A DNA stretch of 18,136 bases from Xanthobacteraceae bacterium. GTDB taxonomy: Bacteria; Pseudomonadota; Alphaproteobacteria; Rhizobiales; Xanthobacteraceae. The stretch is from NCBI GenBank assembly GCA_019746355.1, contig JAIESC010000115.1, forward strand, positions 1 to 18,136. The letters run 5' to 3'. Position numbers and translations under genes: made by a program. This document shows positions 6,241 to 13,235 of the stretch, piece after piece; position 1 is the first letter of the stretch; each line of letters begins with the position of its first letter. The notes beneath the pieces were generated by a model. The model was not told the origin of the DNA, did not search any database, and saw only the letters and a program-made list of their open reading frames with translations.

Positions 6241-7470
6241 TCACTTCGCCGCATCGTGTGCCGGAAAACGATAGAGGTCGGCATCGACGTCGGGCCGGCC
6301 GACGATCGCGCCGGCGATGATGTCGGCGGCGATGGCGGCGTAGGTGGTGCCGTTGCCGCCGTAGCCAAGCGCGATGAAGCAGCGCGGCATACCCGGGACC
6401 TCGTCGATGGTCGGTAGCCCGGTGGTGGTTTCGCCGAACGTACCGGTCCAGGCGTAGTCGACGTCGGTGTCGATTTTCGGCAACAGTCGCTTGAGCTTGC
6501 GTTGCAACATTGCGGTCTTGCGGTCGAGCAGGGCGTCGCGCCTTTGCTCGTCCGCGATGTCTTCGTCGCCGCCACCACAGATGACGCGGCCGTCCGGCGT
6601 CGTCCTCACGTAGAGATAGGGATCGGCTGCCTCCCAAAGGCAGCACTCGCCCGGCCACAGCGCTGCGCGATGCTGACGCACGGTCGCAATCGCCCAGGTG
6701 GAAGTGATCTTGTGATGCCGGCAGGTCACGCCGTGCGGCAGCTCGTAGCCGGTGGCAAACACGAGGTGCCGGCCACGAATGTGCAGCCTGTTCGCCGTCG
6801 TGGCTGTCACGCCGCCTTTGCGGATCGCGATATCGGTCATGTCTTCCGGCGCGAAGATGCGCGCACCGTTGACTGTGGCCGCATGCAGGAGCGCCCGCGT
6901 GGCTTTGCGCGGGTCGATCGTCAGGTTGTCGTAGCTCAGGATCGCCGCCGAACGGCCGATCCCGAAACGATCGCGTAGCGCCGTGCGGTCGAGATAGCGG
7001 CTCGGCAGCCCGGCGGCGCGCCGCGCTGCATGCTCGCGCCGAAGTTCCGTGGCATTGAGGATATCGCCGGCGAGATAGAGCGTATCGCGGTGCGCCACGT
7101 CGCTCACGCCGAGTTCCGCAAGTCGCGCAGCGAGCGCGCCCACTGCCATACGGGCGCGGCGCCAGGCGCGGACGGCCTTCTCCTTGCCGATCTTGCGGCT
7201 AAGCACGGTGATCGGCGTGTCGCTTTCATATTGCACCAGCGCGGTGCTCGCGACCGTCGAGCCTTTGGCCAAGCCACGTTTATCGACGATGACGACCTCG
7301 ACGCCTTCCGATGCGAGCGCGTCGGCGATCAACGCGCCGGTGATGCCCGCACCGATGATCAATACCTCCGTTTCAACATCGCGGGTGAGGCGTCGGTGCG
7401 CCACCGATAGCGCGCGGCGGTCGCTCCAGATCGACCGCCCGGTCCGCAAGTTTCGTTGGGCGGTGACCAT
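6241..7470 (-). CDS. FAD-dependent oxidoreductase, DadA/glycine-oxidase type
   Basis: A 409-residue flavoprotein. TEVLIIGAGITGALIADALASEGVEVVIVDKR-like residues (34-65) form the dinucleotide-binding Rossmann start with G40-A-G-I-T-G45 and the acidic Asp63 that holds the adenosine ribose. The C-terminal part has ALGYGGNGTTYAAIAADIIAG, the second FAD contact seen in DadA/ThiO/amine oxidases. The family oxidises amino acids, amines or sarcosine-like substrates to imines with oxygen or a quinone as acceptor. No signal peptide or Tat motif is seen, so it is cytoplasmic or peripheral. An upstream TTGACG lies about 30 bases before the ATG, but its -10 is poor. The substrate cannot be assigned from sequence. 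Confidence 0.85.
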   Translation of the reverse strand: MVTAQRNLRTGRSIWSDRRALSVAHRRLTRDVETEVLIIGAGITGALIADALASEGVEVVIVDKRGLAKGSTVASTALVQYESDTPITVLSRKIGKEKAVRAWRRARMAVGALAARLAELGVSDVAHRDTLYLAGDILNATELRREHAARRAAGLPSRYLDRTALRDRFGIGRSAAILSYDNLTIDPRKATRALLHAATVNGARIFAPEDMTDIAIRKGGVTATTANRLHIRGRHLVFATGYELPHGVTCRHHKITSTWAIATVRQHRAALWPGECCLWEAADPYLYVRTTPDGRVICGGGDEDIADEQRRDALLDRKTAMLQRKLKRLLPKIDTDVDYAWTGTFGETTTGLPTIDEVPGMPRCFIALGYGGNGTTYAAIAADIIAGAIVGRPDVDADLYRFPAHDAAK

Positions 7471-7659
7471 GGGCTCAATCCAATACTCGAATCGATTGCG
7501 TCAAAAGCGATGGCAGGTCGCTACCGGGGAGCGCCGGTCTCAATTCGCTTGGAAAGCGTCGAGTTCCGTGCCGGCCGCCGCAACACCGTACGCCGAGATG
7601 TTTCCCAGAGGCGATCAACTGGAAAATTATCGGGGAAATGCCGCGGGCGCGGCCGGGAG

Positions 7660-7685
7660 GGAACAGGGGATGACGTTTGCGCGTT
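7660..7685 (+). promoter_or_regulatory. EcfG-type general-stress promoter
   Basis: GGAAC at 7660-7664 and CGTT at 7682-7685 are separated by 17 bases, matching the alphaproteobacterial EcfG/PhyR-regulon promoter GGAAC-N16/17-CGTT. It lies 34 bases before the ATG at 7720, with a GAGAGGAG ribosome binding site between, so it is well placed to drive the small membrane protein. Confidence 0.7.
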
Positions 7686-7719
7686 CGTTAGGTCACGTGA
7701 AACCTTGAGAGGAGCTCCG

Positions 7720-7983
7720 ATGACCTACGATCCCAACGATCCGCGCCGACCCGTTGTCCAGGAAACCGGCGGCATGAGCGCAGGCGCGATGGCAGGCATT
7801 GCTCTGGCACTTCTGCTGTTTCTGGGCGTGATGTTCTGGGCGTTCACCGGCGGCGATCGGCAGACCGCCACCACAGGTTCGCCGCCGGCCACCACCGGTC
7901 AGCGGGCCCCGGCCCCGGCCCCTGCGCCGGCCCCGGCGCCTGAACGCGCACCGGCTCCGGCCCCTGCGCCAAAGGCTCAGTAG
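7720..7983 (+). CDS. Small single-span membrane protein with Ala-Pro-rich tail
   Basis: An 87-residue protein. The ATG at 7720 follows GAGAGGAG with good spacing; a longer open frame from 7456 is ignored because it crosses the promoter. The N-terminal 28 residues are polar (MTYDPNDPRRPVVQETGG), then comes one hydrophobic span (GAMAGIALALLLFLGVMFWAF), then a tail of Thr/Gly and alternating Ala-Pro pairs ending in KAQ. The (AP)n stretch would be stiff and extended, as in TonB-like linkers that reach across the periplasm; that comparison is about physical shape, not homology. It probably belongs to the general stress regulon because of its promoter. Function is unknown. Confidence 0.75.
   Translation: MTYDPNDPRRPVVQETGGMSAGAMAGIALALLLFLGVMFWAFTGGDRQTATTGSPPATTGQRAPAPAPAPAPAPERAPAPAPAPKAQ
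7906..7971 (+). repeat. Ala-Pro codon repeat (GCN-CCN)n
   Basis: Eleven codon pairs in this stretch, interrupted once by Glu-Arg, encode Ala-Pro, using mainly GCC/GCG and CCG/CCT. The near-identical units make it prone to length change by slippage between strains. Confidence 0.8.
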
Positions 7984-8004
7984 TCTCTCCAGGGGACTAC
8001 GGGT

Positions 8005-8044
8005 GAAGGGCTCTCCTCCTGCCCATTCAGGAGGAGGGCCCTTC
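8005..8044 (+). terminator. Strong terminator hairpin, 17-bp stem
   Basis: Bases 8005-8021 pair with 8028-8044 over 17 positions with a single T-G wobble and a 6-base loop, followed by GATGTTGTTCTCTG. It closes the EcfG-driven small membrane protein transcript and lies between two convergent genes. Confidence 0.8.
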
Positions 8045-8102
8045 GATGTTGTTCTCTGTGTTCCCGTAACGGGCGTGCCGACAGTTGGGCGGGCGCTTCG
8101 AC

Positions 8103-8432
8103 TTACTCTTTTGGTTTCGGACGGGTTTCATCGTCCAGCGCCACGAACTGCTTGCTCTCGATCTGGCGATCTTCCGCCAGCACGAGGGCCAACTCATGCT
8201 TCGACAACTGGCAGTGCCGCCCCGAGCACGACGCGAGCTTGTCGTTTTCGTCGACATCCGGCGCGGCCGAGGCTTCGTCCTCCGTGCTGCCCTGGAGCAG
8301 CATCGTCGAGGCCATCCGGGCCTGCACCGTCTCGCCGTCGTGGCGGACCTTGAGGTCGACCGACAGAGCGGCCGCCAGCGAAAGGCACAGCAGCCCCAGG
8401 ATCAAACAGGTTCGGCCAGTAGTCGCGTTCAT
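8103..8432 (-). CDS. Small exported protein of unknown function
   Basis: A 109-residue protein with a good GGAGAG ribosome binding site before the ATG at 8432. Residues 1-24 form a hydrophobic signal segment (TCLILGLLCLSLAAALSV); without a clear AXA cleavage site it may stay as a membrane anchor. The rest is polar and charged, rich in Asp and Glu, with two close cysteines (SCSGRHC, residues about 69-74) that could form a disulfide or bind metal, and a basic-acidic tail ending in RPKPKE. I do not recognise the family. A perfect CRP/FNR-like palindrome lies 66 bases upstream. Confidence 0.65.
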   Translation of the reverse strand: MNATTGRTCLILGLLCLSLAAALSVDLKVRHDGETVQARMASTMLLQGSTEDEASAAPDVDENDKLASCSGRHCQLSKHELALVLAEDRQIESKQFVALDDETRPKPKE

Positions 8433-8497
8433 CTCGCTCTCCCGTGGTCTCTAGAACCACCATGGCCGGGAGTATCGGCGGATCGCGCCGGGGGCGC

Positions 8498-8513
8498 TGT
8501 GACAGGGGTCACA
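8498..8513. promoter_or_regulatory. CRP/FNR-family-like operator palindrome
   Basis: TGTGACAGGGGTCACA is a perfect 6-bp inverted repeat around 4 bases and equals the TGTGA-N6-TCACA consensus of CRP-type regulators. It lies upstream of the minus-strand gene starting at 8432. Which regulator binds is unknown; alphaproteobacteria have many CRP/FNR paralogues. Confidence 0.5.
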
Positions 8514-8612
8514 AGCCGGTCGATTGTGAAAAGTCCCTGGAAAACGAAGTGAACGCCGTTCATCCGCCCGCTTTCGATAGGGGCGCAATGCCGGCGAAAG
8601 CCGATGCGAACG

Positions 8613-9065
8613 CTAGCGTTTGGCGGCGAAATACGCGCCGAACAGCGCGGTCGCCGCCGCAGCCAAGACCGCTGCAACGCTCGCGGCCGAATGGATGCCG
8701 ACGGAGACACCCGCCTTCATCGCAGCGGCGTGTCCGATATGCGCGAGCACCGCGACGAGGGCCGCACCGGCAATCCATCGCAGCAGCCGGAACCCCAGCC
8801 AGGGCAGGGGGAAACGGCTGAGCGCCGCGGCCACCGCGGCACCCACCAGCAATGCCGATCCGGCCATCATCCACCAAGCACCCGCGGCGCGCAGGTGGAA
8901 GCCGCGGCTGGTGATTTCCCGCCACACGCCCGAGAGCTCGATGCCGCGCTGCGCGAGCAAGATCTGCGCGGCGATGGCGGCCAGGACGCCGCAGGTCGTT
9001 GCGGTCACGAGCACGAGCGGTCGCGGCACGTCGGCGCGGGGCAATTCACGGATCGGGGCGTTCAT
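8613..9065 (-). CDS. Four-span integral membrane protein, unknown function
   Basis: A 150-residue protein starting at ATG 9065. Four hydrophobic segments are visible: about residues 16-38 (LVLVTATTCGVLAAIAAQIL), 60-85 (AGAWWMMAGSALLVGAAVAA), 93-113 (RLLRWIAGAALVAVLAHIGH) and 124-147 (ASVAAVLAAAATALFGAYFA). It has a short polar N-terminus and a basic end (AAKR). Overall it looks like a small inner-membrane protein in the DUF-type range; I cannot assign a family. The ribosome binding site is weak. It sits between two minus-strand genes for exported proteins. Confidence 0.6.
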   Translation of the reverse strand: MNAPIRELPRADVPRPLVLVTATTCGVLAAIAAQILLAQRGIELSGVWREITSRGFHLRAAGAWWMMAGSALLVGAAVAAALSRFPLPWLGFRLLRWIAGAALVAVLAHIGHAAAMKAGVSVGIHSAASVAAVLAAAATALFGAYFAAKR

Positions 9066-9155
9066 GAAGGTGCTCTTTGGGGGCGGGTTCCTGGGTGTTT
9101 AGGGCCACCGCCGCTGAGGTGACAAGGCCCTGAGCACTGCCCGTCCCCAAAGCAA

Positions 9156-9184
9156 TTCGGCCCCGCCTGGGAGGCGAGGCCGAA
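9156..9184 (-). terminator. Terminator hairpin of the gene at 9209-9598
   Basis: TTCGGCC (9156-9162) pairs with GGCCGAA (9178-9184); after one mismatch CGCC pairs with GGCG around a 5-base loop. Read on the minus strand, the stem is followed by TTGCTTTGG, so it most likely ends the small exported-protein gene immediately upstream on that strand. Confidence 0.65.
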
Positions 9185-9208
9185 CCAAAATCTGTGTCCA
9201 GGGGGCGA

Positions 9209-9598
9209 TCAGGCGCCGCGGCGCTCAGCCTGCCAGGTGCCGGAGCAATCGCCGCCGCTCCAGGTGCCGGCGCCGTTGGCGCCGCTCAGCCGCCCGGAGC
9301 CGGTGGCGCGCTGGTTGCCGTGGCTGACGACCACCGTCAGGGCGCCATTGTCACGGACCTGGCCGCTGATGGTCACCGGGCTGTCCCCGGCGTTGATGAC
9401 GTTCCCGCGGGAAATGCGGACCGGATAGCGATAGGCACGGTCGCAGGTGCCGCGCTCGGTCACAATGACCACGCTCCAGAGGCCGTCATGGCCCGGGGCG
9501 GAGGTCGCCGGTGACGCAACGCCACTGATCGCGGCCACCGACAGCGCCAGCGCGCCGGCGAGGGTGAAATTCCGGATATTTTTCTGCGACTTAGCCAT
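9209..9598 (-). CDS. Small exported protein, paralogue of 12397-12768
   Basis: A 129-residue protein. The ATG at 9598 is chosen because AGGATGG lies 8 bases before it; the frame is open further upstream, but that reaches into the promoter region. A signal peptide (FTLAGALALSVAAISGVASPATSA) ends near residue 35. The mature domain reads DGLWSVVIVTERGTCDRAYRYPVRI, then SGQVRDNGALTVVVSHGNQ, then GSGRLSG, then GTWSGGDCSGTWQAERR. It is short, beta-rich and glycine-rich, with two cysteines that likely pair. It recalls widespread rhizobial exported proteins without established function. It closely matches the protein at 12397-12768 in both layout and the CDRAYRY and CSGxWxAERR motifs. Confidence 0.75.
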   Translation of the reverse strand: MAKSQKNIRNFTLAGALALSVAAISGVASPATSAPGHDGLWSVVIVTERGTCDRAYRYPVRISRGNVINAGDSPVTISGQVRDNGALTVVVSHGNQRATGSGRLSGANGAGTWSGGDCSGTWQAERRGA

Positions 9599-10038
9599 GA
9601 CGTCCATCCTGTTATCATGCCGGCGGGGGCCGGATGCGGGGTTTTCGCCTGTATTCGTAAAGGGAGATCGTGCCCTGTCCCGCCCTGTTGGTTGCGTTAT
9701 GGCAGAAATAGGTTCAAAGACCGTTGACGCATTTTTTGGTTCATGAACCGTCACTGCCAGGTTTGTGGCTCAACGAACCGTCAACACCCGGCTTCGGTTC
9801 CTCGCCGTCCAAAAATGGTCTCCGGGTACCGAACTCCAGTCGCGGGGAGTCATCGGCCTCGCGGCGCGTGCGGGGGGAGTTGAGATGACGTGACGCGGCG
9901 TCGCGTGACGCATCCGGAACCCGCGACAGTCGGAACCGCGGCGTTATTCAATCGTTGCCCACCCATATCAACGCTCGCCATGCGGCCAGGTGTCCGTGGC
10001 GAAACAACCCACACAAAAGACCGAAAGGGTGGAACCCA
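9599..10038. other. 440-base divergent intergenic region with repeats and stress promoter
   Basis: There is no credible gene here. It contains the perfect 12-bp palindrome GGTTCATGAACC (9738-9749) and two exact copies of GAACCGTCA (9745-9753 and 9775-9783), spaced 30 bases apart, about three helical turns. GTTGACG at 9723-9729 is inverted relative to CGTCAAC at 9779-9785. These lie upstream of the minus-strand gene at 9598 and look like an operator. The EcfG-type promoter of the ferritin-like gene lies at 9932-9956. Confidence 0.55.
9932..9956 (+). promoter_or_regulatory. EcfG-type general-stress promoter of the ferritin-like gene
   Basis: GGAAC at 9932-9936 and CGTT at 9953-9956 have a 16-base spacer, matching GGAAC-N16/17-CGTT. 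It lies about 80 bases before the ATG at 10039. A second GGAAC at 9916 has no correctly spaced -10 partner. Confidence 0.72.
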
Positions 10039-10545
10039 ATGGGCCTGTTCTCCAAAGACATTCACAACATGGATGAACTGTTCGTGCACACCTTGCGCGA
10101 CATCTACTACGCCGAGAAGCAGCTGGTGAAAGCGCTGCCGGAGATGGTTGACAAGGCCACCGACGCGCAGCTCAAGCAGGCATTCCAGTCACATCTCGGC
10201 GAGACCAAGAACCACATCGTTCGTCTGGAGCAGGTCTTCAAGATGCACGGTGTCGAAGCCAAGGGCGTCGATTGCCCGGCGATCGACGGCATAATCGAAG
10301 AGGCGGAAGAGGTGGGTGGTGAGATCGAGGATAAGGCCGTGCTCAATGCCGCGCTGGCAGCGGCAGCGCAGGCGGCGGAGCACTACGAGATCTCGCGCTA
10401 CGGCACGTTGGTCGCCTGGGCGAAGCAGCTTGGCCGCACCGACTGCGCCCGCGTGCTGCAACAAAATCTTGATGAGGAAAAAGCGGCGGACCGCAAGCTC
10501 ACCGAGATCGCGGAGGCAAGACTCAATCTCCAAGCCGCAAGCTAG
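10039..10545 (+). CDS. DUF892 / YciE-YciF-type ferritin-like protein
   Basis: A 168-residue four-helix protein; the ATG at 10039 follows GGGTGG. The opening LFVHTLRDIYYAEKQLVKALPEM, then the KQAFQSHLGETKNHIVRLEQVF helix, is the DUF892 signature, with Glu26, Glu55 and His59 as likely di-iron or dimer-interface residues. The second pair of helices has AAEHYEISRYGTL and NLDEEKAADRKL. Family members are induced by osmotic and general stress in enterobacteria and rhizobia; they may bind iron or counter oxidative stress, but the biochemical role is unsettled. The upstream EcfG-type promoter fits this stress role. It is cytoplasmic and followed by a perfect 9-bp hairpin. Confidence 0.9.
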   Translation: MGLFSKDIHNMDELFVHTLRDIYYAEKQLVKALPEMVDKATDAQLKQAFQSHLGETKNHIVRLEQVFKMHGVEAKGVDCPAIDGIIEEAEEVGGEIEDKAVLNAALAAAAQAAEHYEISRYGTLVAWAKQLGRTDCARVLQQNLDEEKAADRKLTEIAEARLNLQAAS

Positions 10546-10561
10546 GATGGACTCAGTAGAG

Positions 10562-10583
10562 CGACAGGTCACCGGACCTGTCG
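10562..10583 (+). terminator. Perfect 9-bp hairpin after the ferritin-like gene
   Basis: CGACAGGTC (10562-10570) pairs exactly with GACCTGTCG (10575-10583) around a 4-base loop, 17 bases after the stop codon. No T-run follows, so it may be a transcript-end stabiliser or a Rho-assisted terminator rather than a classic intrinsic one. Confidence 0.5.
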
Positions 10584-10616
10584 GCTGCGGCTACCCGCAC
10601 ATTATCGGTGACGGCG

Positions 10617-10648
10617 GACGGGCGCTGGAGGGAGGCTCCGCGCCCGTC
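10617..10648 (+). other. Second hairpin, GACGGGCGC stem
   Basis: GACGGGCGC (10617-10625) pairs exactly with GCGCCCGTC (10640-10648); the 14-base interior can itself pair GGAG with CTCC. It sits just before the small ORF at 10666. It could be a terminator or a leader structure for the genes downstream. Confidence 0.5.
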
Positions 10649-10665
10649 TGCTCTGGAGGAGCGAC

Positions 10666-10722
10666 ATGGGACTTCCGCACGACATGCGTGCGCGGAGCTG
10701 CGCCGGTAGTTCTACGGTTTGA
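10666..10722 (+). CDS. Candidate 18-residue small ORF
   Basis: An ATG at 10666 with GGAGGAG at 10655-10661 opens an 18-codon frame ending in TGA at 10720. The peptide starts MGLPHDMRAR and contains one cysteine. The ribosome binding site is strong, which is the only positive evidence; codon content is unremarkable. It could be a leader peptide for the membrane protein at 10783, or chance. No known leader-peptide bias such as a run of one amino acid is visible. Confidence 0.25.
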   Translation: MGLPHDMRARSCAGSSTV

Positions 10723-10782
10723 AGTCTTGCGCGCGCTCCTGGAAAATCGAGCATTGTCTTCGCAGCTCAGGAGGGCGCGCCG

Positions 10783-10980
10783 GTGAACCTGCTGGTCACG
10801 TTTGTCATCGCCATTGTCGTTGCACTCTTCGGACTCGCTTGGATCGCCGTCATCATCGACAAGATGACGTCGCCATTCGTCAGTCTGGTGGTGTTCTTCC
10901 CGCTGTTGTTCGCGACGATCTGGCTGACCTGGCGGCTGTCGGTGAAATTCACCGAGCCCAAGACCACGCCGCACGCCTGA
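10783..10980 (+). CDS. 65-residue two-span membrane protein
   Basis: A GTG start at 10783 follows AGGAGGG with good spacing. The protein has two hydrophobic spans, residues 2-25 (NLLVTFVIAIVVALFGLAWIAV) and 31-50 (FVSLVVFFPLLFATIWLTW), joined by the polar loop IIDKMTS, with a short tail of Lys, Thr and His. I do not recognise a family; its size and hairpin shape fit small inner-membrane stress proteins. It lies 237 bases after the ferritin-like gene on the same strand, so it could be a separate transcript behind the hairpins at 10562-10648. Confidence 0.65.
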   Translation: MNLLVTFVIAIVVALFGLAWIAVIIDKMTSPFVSLVVFFPLLFATIWLTWRLSVKFTEPKTTPHA

Positions 10981-10994
10981 TCGGTATTGCAAGG

Positions 10995-12230
10995 TCAGGG
11001 ATTGCCGGTGCGCAGCCCCGGCGCTTCCTGTCCGATCGGCTCGAAGGCGGTGCCGTTCTTCGCGCGCTCGACGCCGTGCTCATAAAGCGCGTTCATGTAT
11101 TTCTCGTCGAACAGTCCGTAGGCCGGAAAATTGAAGTTGTCGGCGACCTGCGCGACGTACATCGGGACGCCGAGGCGTTGCGCATTGGCGCCGAACAGCA
11201 TTGATTCCGCGCGCAGGCTGGCGCGCAATACCACGCTGATCAGCCGGCTCAGGATCTGAACCGTGTTCCGCTCCGGCGGATAGAAGTCGGGCGACAGCCG
11301 GCCGTTGAGGATGATGTAGAGCTCGGATGCCGGCAGCTTCAGCTTACTGGTCGGCTCAAGAAGAGCCTCAGGCCCGACGAAGAACGGCGACGTGACCGAC
11401 CCGTCGATGTGCATCTCCTGGAACTTCTTGCCGTTAGCTTCGACGTCGATCAGCACCGGCGTGAAGAAGCCGGGGATCGCCGACGAGGCCAGCAGCACGT
11501 CGCGGAACAGCTTGATGGCGGCTTCGTCGCCCTTCTGCGCGATCGCGCCCATGTCCCAGATCACGCGCCGGCCGGAGTCGGCGTTGGTGGTGACGACCCA
11601 GAGGCGGCGGCCCTTCTTGTGTTCGGCGGCGACAGCCGCGACGAGTTCGGGCGTCACGCGCTTCTCGAGCAGGCGGCGCAGCGGCCAGGTGTCAAGGAAG
11701 CTTTCGGGAGTCTGGCGGTCCTCAAAGATGTCGGCGCCGGTGATCTGGGTGATGGCTGAGCGCAGCTCGCCATCGAGCTTGGGGCCGAGGAATACGTAGG
11801 GCGCGAGCAGTGCGCCGATGCTCACGCCGGTGACGACGCTGAACTCGGGCCGCTTGCCCGACTGCGTCCAGCCATTGAGCACGCCGGCGGCAAAGGCGCC
11901 GTCGGCGCCGCCGCCCGACATCGCAAGCCACGGCCCGTTGGTTGACGGCACCATCTTCTGGAAGCCTTCGGCCGTGTCGCCCCACGCCCGGACGTCCGGA
12001 AATCCGGGCACGATCGCGGCGGCGGCATCTTCGGCTGAATAGGGGATCCGCTTCGGAGGACCTTTGGGCTCCGCTTTCGGCGGTGCCGCGGCCCGCTTGG
12101 CCTTCGCCTTGGCCTTTTTCTGCGTCTGCGCGTGGGCGGCGCCGCTGAAGTCCGACATGGACGTCGGCATCCACGACACCACGCAGGCGAAGATCAGGCC
12201 CAGAGCGAGACTGGCGACGACGCGATTCAC
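10995..12230 (-). CDS. Exported patatin-like phospholipase family protein
   Basis: A 411-residue protein starting at GTG 12230 with GGAGG 7 bases upstream. A signal segment (residues 4-20, with IFAC at 13-16 resembling a loose lipobox) is followed by AAHAQ, a signal-peptidase I candidate; a lipoprotein is possible. Residues 38-61 are a Lys/Ala/Pro-rich linker. The patatin fold begins at about 100 with LAMSGGGADGAFAAGV, the oxyanion glycine loop, then TGVSIGAL with nucleophile Ser137. The catalytic Asp is Asp276 in HIDGS. A Ser-Asp dyad of this kind hydrolyses acyl esters of phospholipids. The DGS form differs slightly from the commoner DGG/DGA. Physiological substrate unknown. Confidence 0.87.
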   Translation of the reverse strand: MNRVVASLALGLIFACVVSWMPTSMSDFSGAAHAQTQKKAKAKAKRAAAPPKAEPKGPPKRIPYSAEDAAAAIVPGFPDVRAWGDTAEGFQKMVPSTNGPWLAMSGGGADGAFAAGVLNGWTQSGKRPEFSVVTGVSIGALLAPYVFLGPKLDGELRSAITQITGADIFEDRQTPESFLDTWPLRRLLEKRVTPELVAAVAAEHKKGRRLWVVTTNADSGRRVIWDMGAIAQKGDEAAIKLFRDVLLASSAIPGFFTPVLIDVEANGKKFQEMHIDGSVTSPFFVGPEALLEPTSKLKLPASELYIILNGRLSPDFYPPERNTVQILSRLISVVLRASLRAESMLFGANAQRLGVPMYVAQVADNFNFPAYGLFDEKYMNALYEHGVERAKNGTAFEPIGQEAPGLRTGNP

Positions 12231-12313
12231 GGGCAGGCCTCCGGTCGATCAACGCTTGATGGCGTGTCAAAATGCGAACTGTCGCGGGGAGTGGAAGTCC
12301 GCGGCCGAGGTAA

Positions 12314-12335
12314 TTGTGTTTGCCTCAAAACACAA
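12314..12335. other. AT-rich 8-bp hairpin between exported-protein genes
   Basis: TTGTGTTT (12314-12321) pairs exactly with AAACACAA (12328-12335) around a 6-base loop. It lies between the end of the gene at 12397 and the start of the patatin gene, both minus strand. It could end the former or act as an operator for the latter. A second small stem, CGGCCA with TGGCCG, is at 12349-12363. Confidence 0.35.
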
Positions 12336-12396
12336 GGACGGATTCCGACGGCCAGATTGGCCGCCGGTCGCGATATTGCCGGATTTATGGAGGGCG

Positions 12397-12768
12397 TTAG
12401 CCGCGCCGTTCGGCCGTCCAATAGCCGGAACACCGGCTGCCGCCGGACTGACCGCTCCAGCGGCCCTGGCCGTCACGGCGGCTCAGCCGCCCGGTGCCGT
12501 TGGCGAAGGCATTGCCGGAGGACACGCGCACGCTCACGGCGCCGTTGGCGGCGACACGGCCGGTAAAGTTGACTACGCCGCCGTCGTAGTAGACGCCGCC
12601 GTTGCGGATCGAGACGCCATAGCGATAGGCGCGGTCACAATTGCCGTTCTGGGTGACGATCAGAACGCTCCAGTTCCCGTCATACGCGCGCTGGGCGGAC
12701 GCCATGTCCGGCAACGCGGCAACACACAACAACGCAAGAACACCGGCACCAAGAAAACGGCTGATCAT
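12397..12768 (-). CDS. Small exported protein, paralogue of 9209-9598
   Basis: A 123-residue protein with GAGAGG before the ATG at 12768. The signal peptide is residues 1-25 (FLGAGVLALLCVAALPDMASA). The mature part reads YDGNWSVLIVTQNGNCDRAYRY, then GRVAANGAVSVRVSSGNAFANG, then GTGRLSRRDGQGRWSG, then SRCSGYWTAERRG. These match the gene at 9209-9598 in order and spacing, including the paired cysteines. The protein is beta- and glycine-rich and likely periplasmic or secreted. Its role is unknown; two copies 3 kb apart suggest duplication or a dosage need. Confidence 0.78.
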   Translation of the reverse strand: MISRFLGAGVLALLCVAALPDMASAQRAYDGNWSVLIVTQNGNCDRAYRYGVSIRNGGVYYDGGVVNFTGRVAANGAVSVRVSSGNAFANGTGRLSRRDGQGRWSGQSGGSRCSGYWTAERRG

Positions 12769-13235
12769 GAGCGGCCTCTCACTTGACCCTTCGATGCATC
12801 AACGCGGTCGCCCCCGACCCGTTGTTATCGGCTCGCGTTTTGTCCATCATCCTGCGCAGATACGGCTGAGGGGCTGAGCGGACGCAATTCGAGCCGCGTT
12901 TAAGACGGTTCCATTGTGGTCGATTACCGCGGCGCTGTCGAATGACATTGCCGTAACGATCAACAAGTTTTCCAGGGAAAATCCGGGGAAAAGCGCCATG
13001 ATTCTGAGCGATTTATCGGCTGCGGCTGCCATTTTGGTCTCTTCATCTGGGATCGCCCGGGGCCGGCCGCAACGGGTCCGTTCGGCGCGCGATGGCGCCA
13101 ACGATCACGGTCATGTCATGGAGCCGGGACAGGCCACCGCCGGACTGTGGGCGCCGCGACAGGGCGTCGGATCGCGTTCGGCGCGCGGAAGCGCCATGCT
13201 GTAGGATGAGCGATGACCTTCGAGGGAGAAAGGCC
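12769..13235. other. 467-base intergenic region before the aromatic-acid cassette
   Basis: It holds the divergent promoters of the exported protein (12768, minus) and the receptor genes (13236, plus); no clean -35/-10 pair stands out. The AT-rich inverted repeat TTTTCC-AG-GGAAAA (12968-12981), followed by another GGGGAAAA, is a candidate operator. Open frames exist on both strands here, but none has a convincing start or recognisable protein. Confidence 0.4.

Noticed and set aside
8003..8353. A 116-codon plus-strand frame after the small membrane protein
   Set aside because: It begins inside the terminator stem and overlaps the exported-protein gene on the minus strand, which has a better start and signal segment.
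12847..13101. An 84-codon minus-strand frame in the intergenic region
   Set aside because: Weak ribosome binding site, no recognisable motif, and similar-length frames exist on the opposite strand; chance in GC-rich DNA is likelier.
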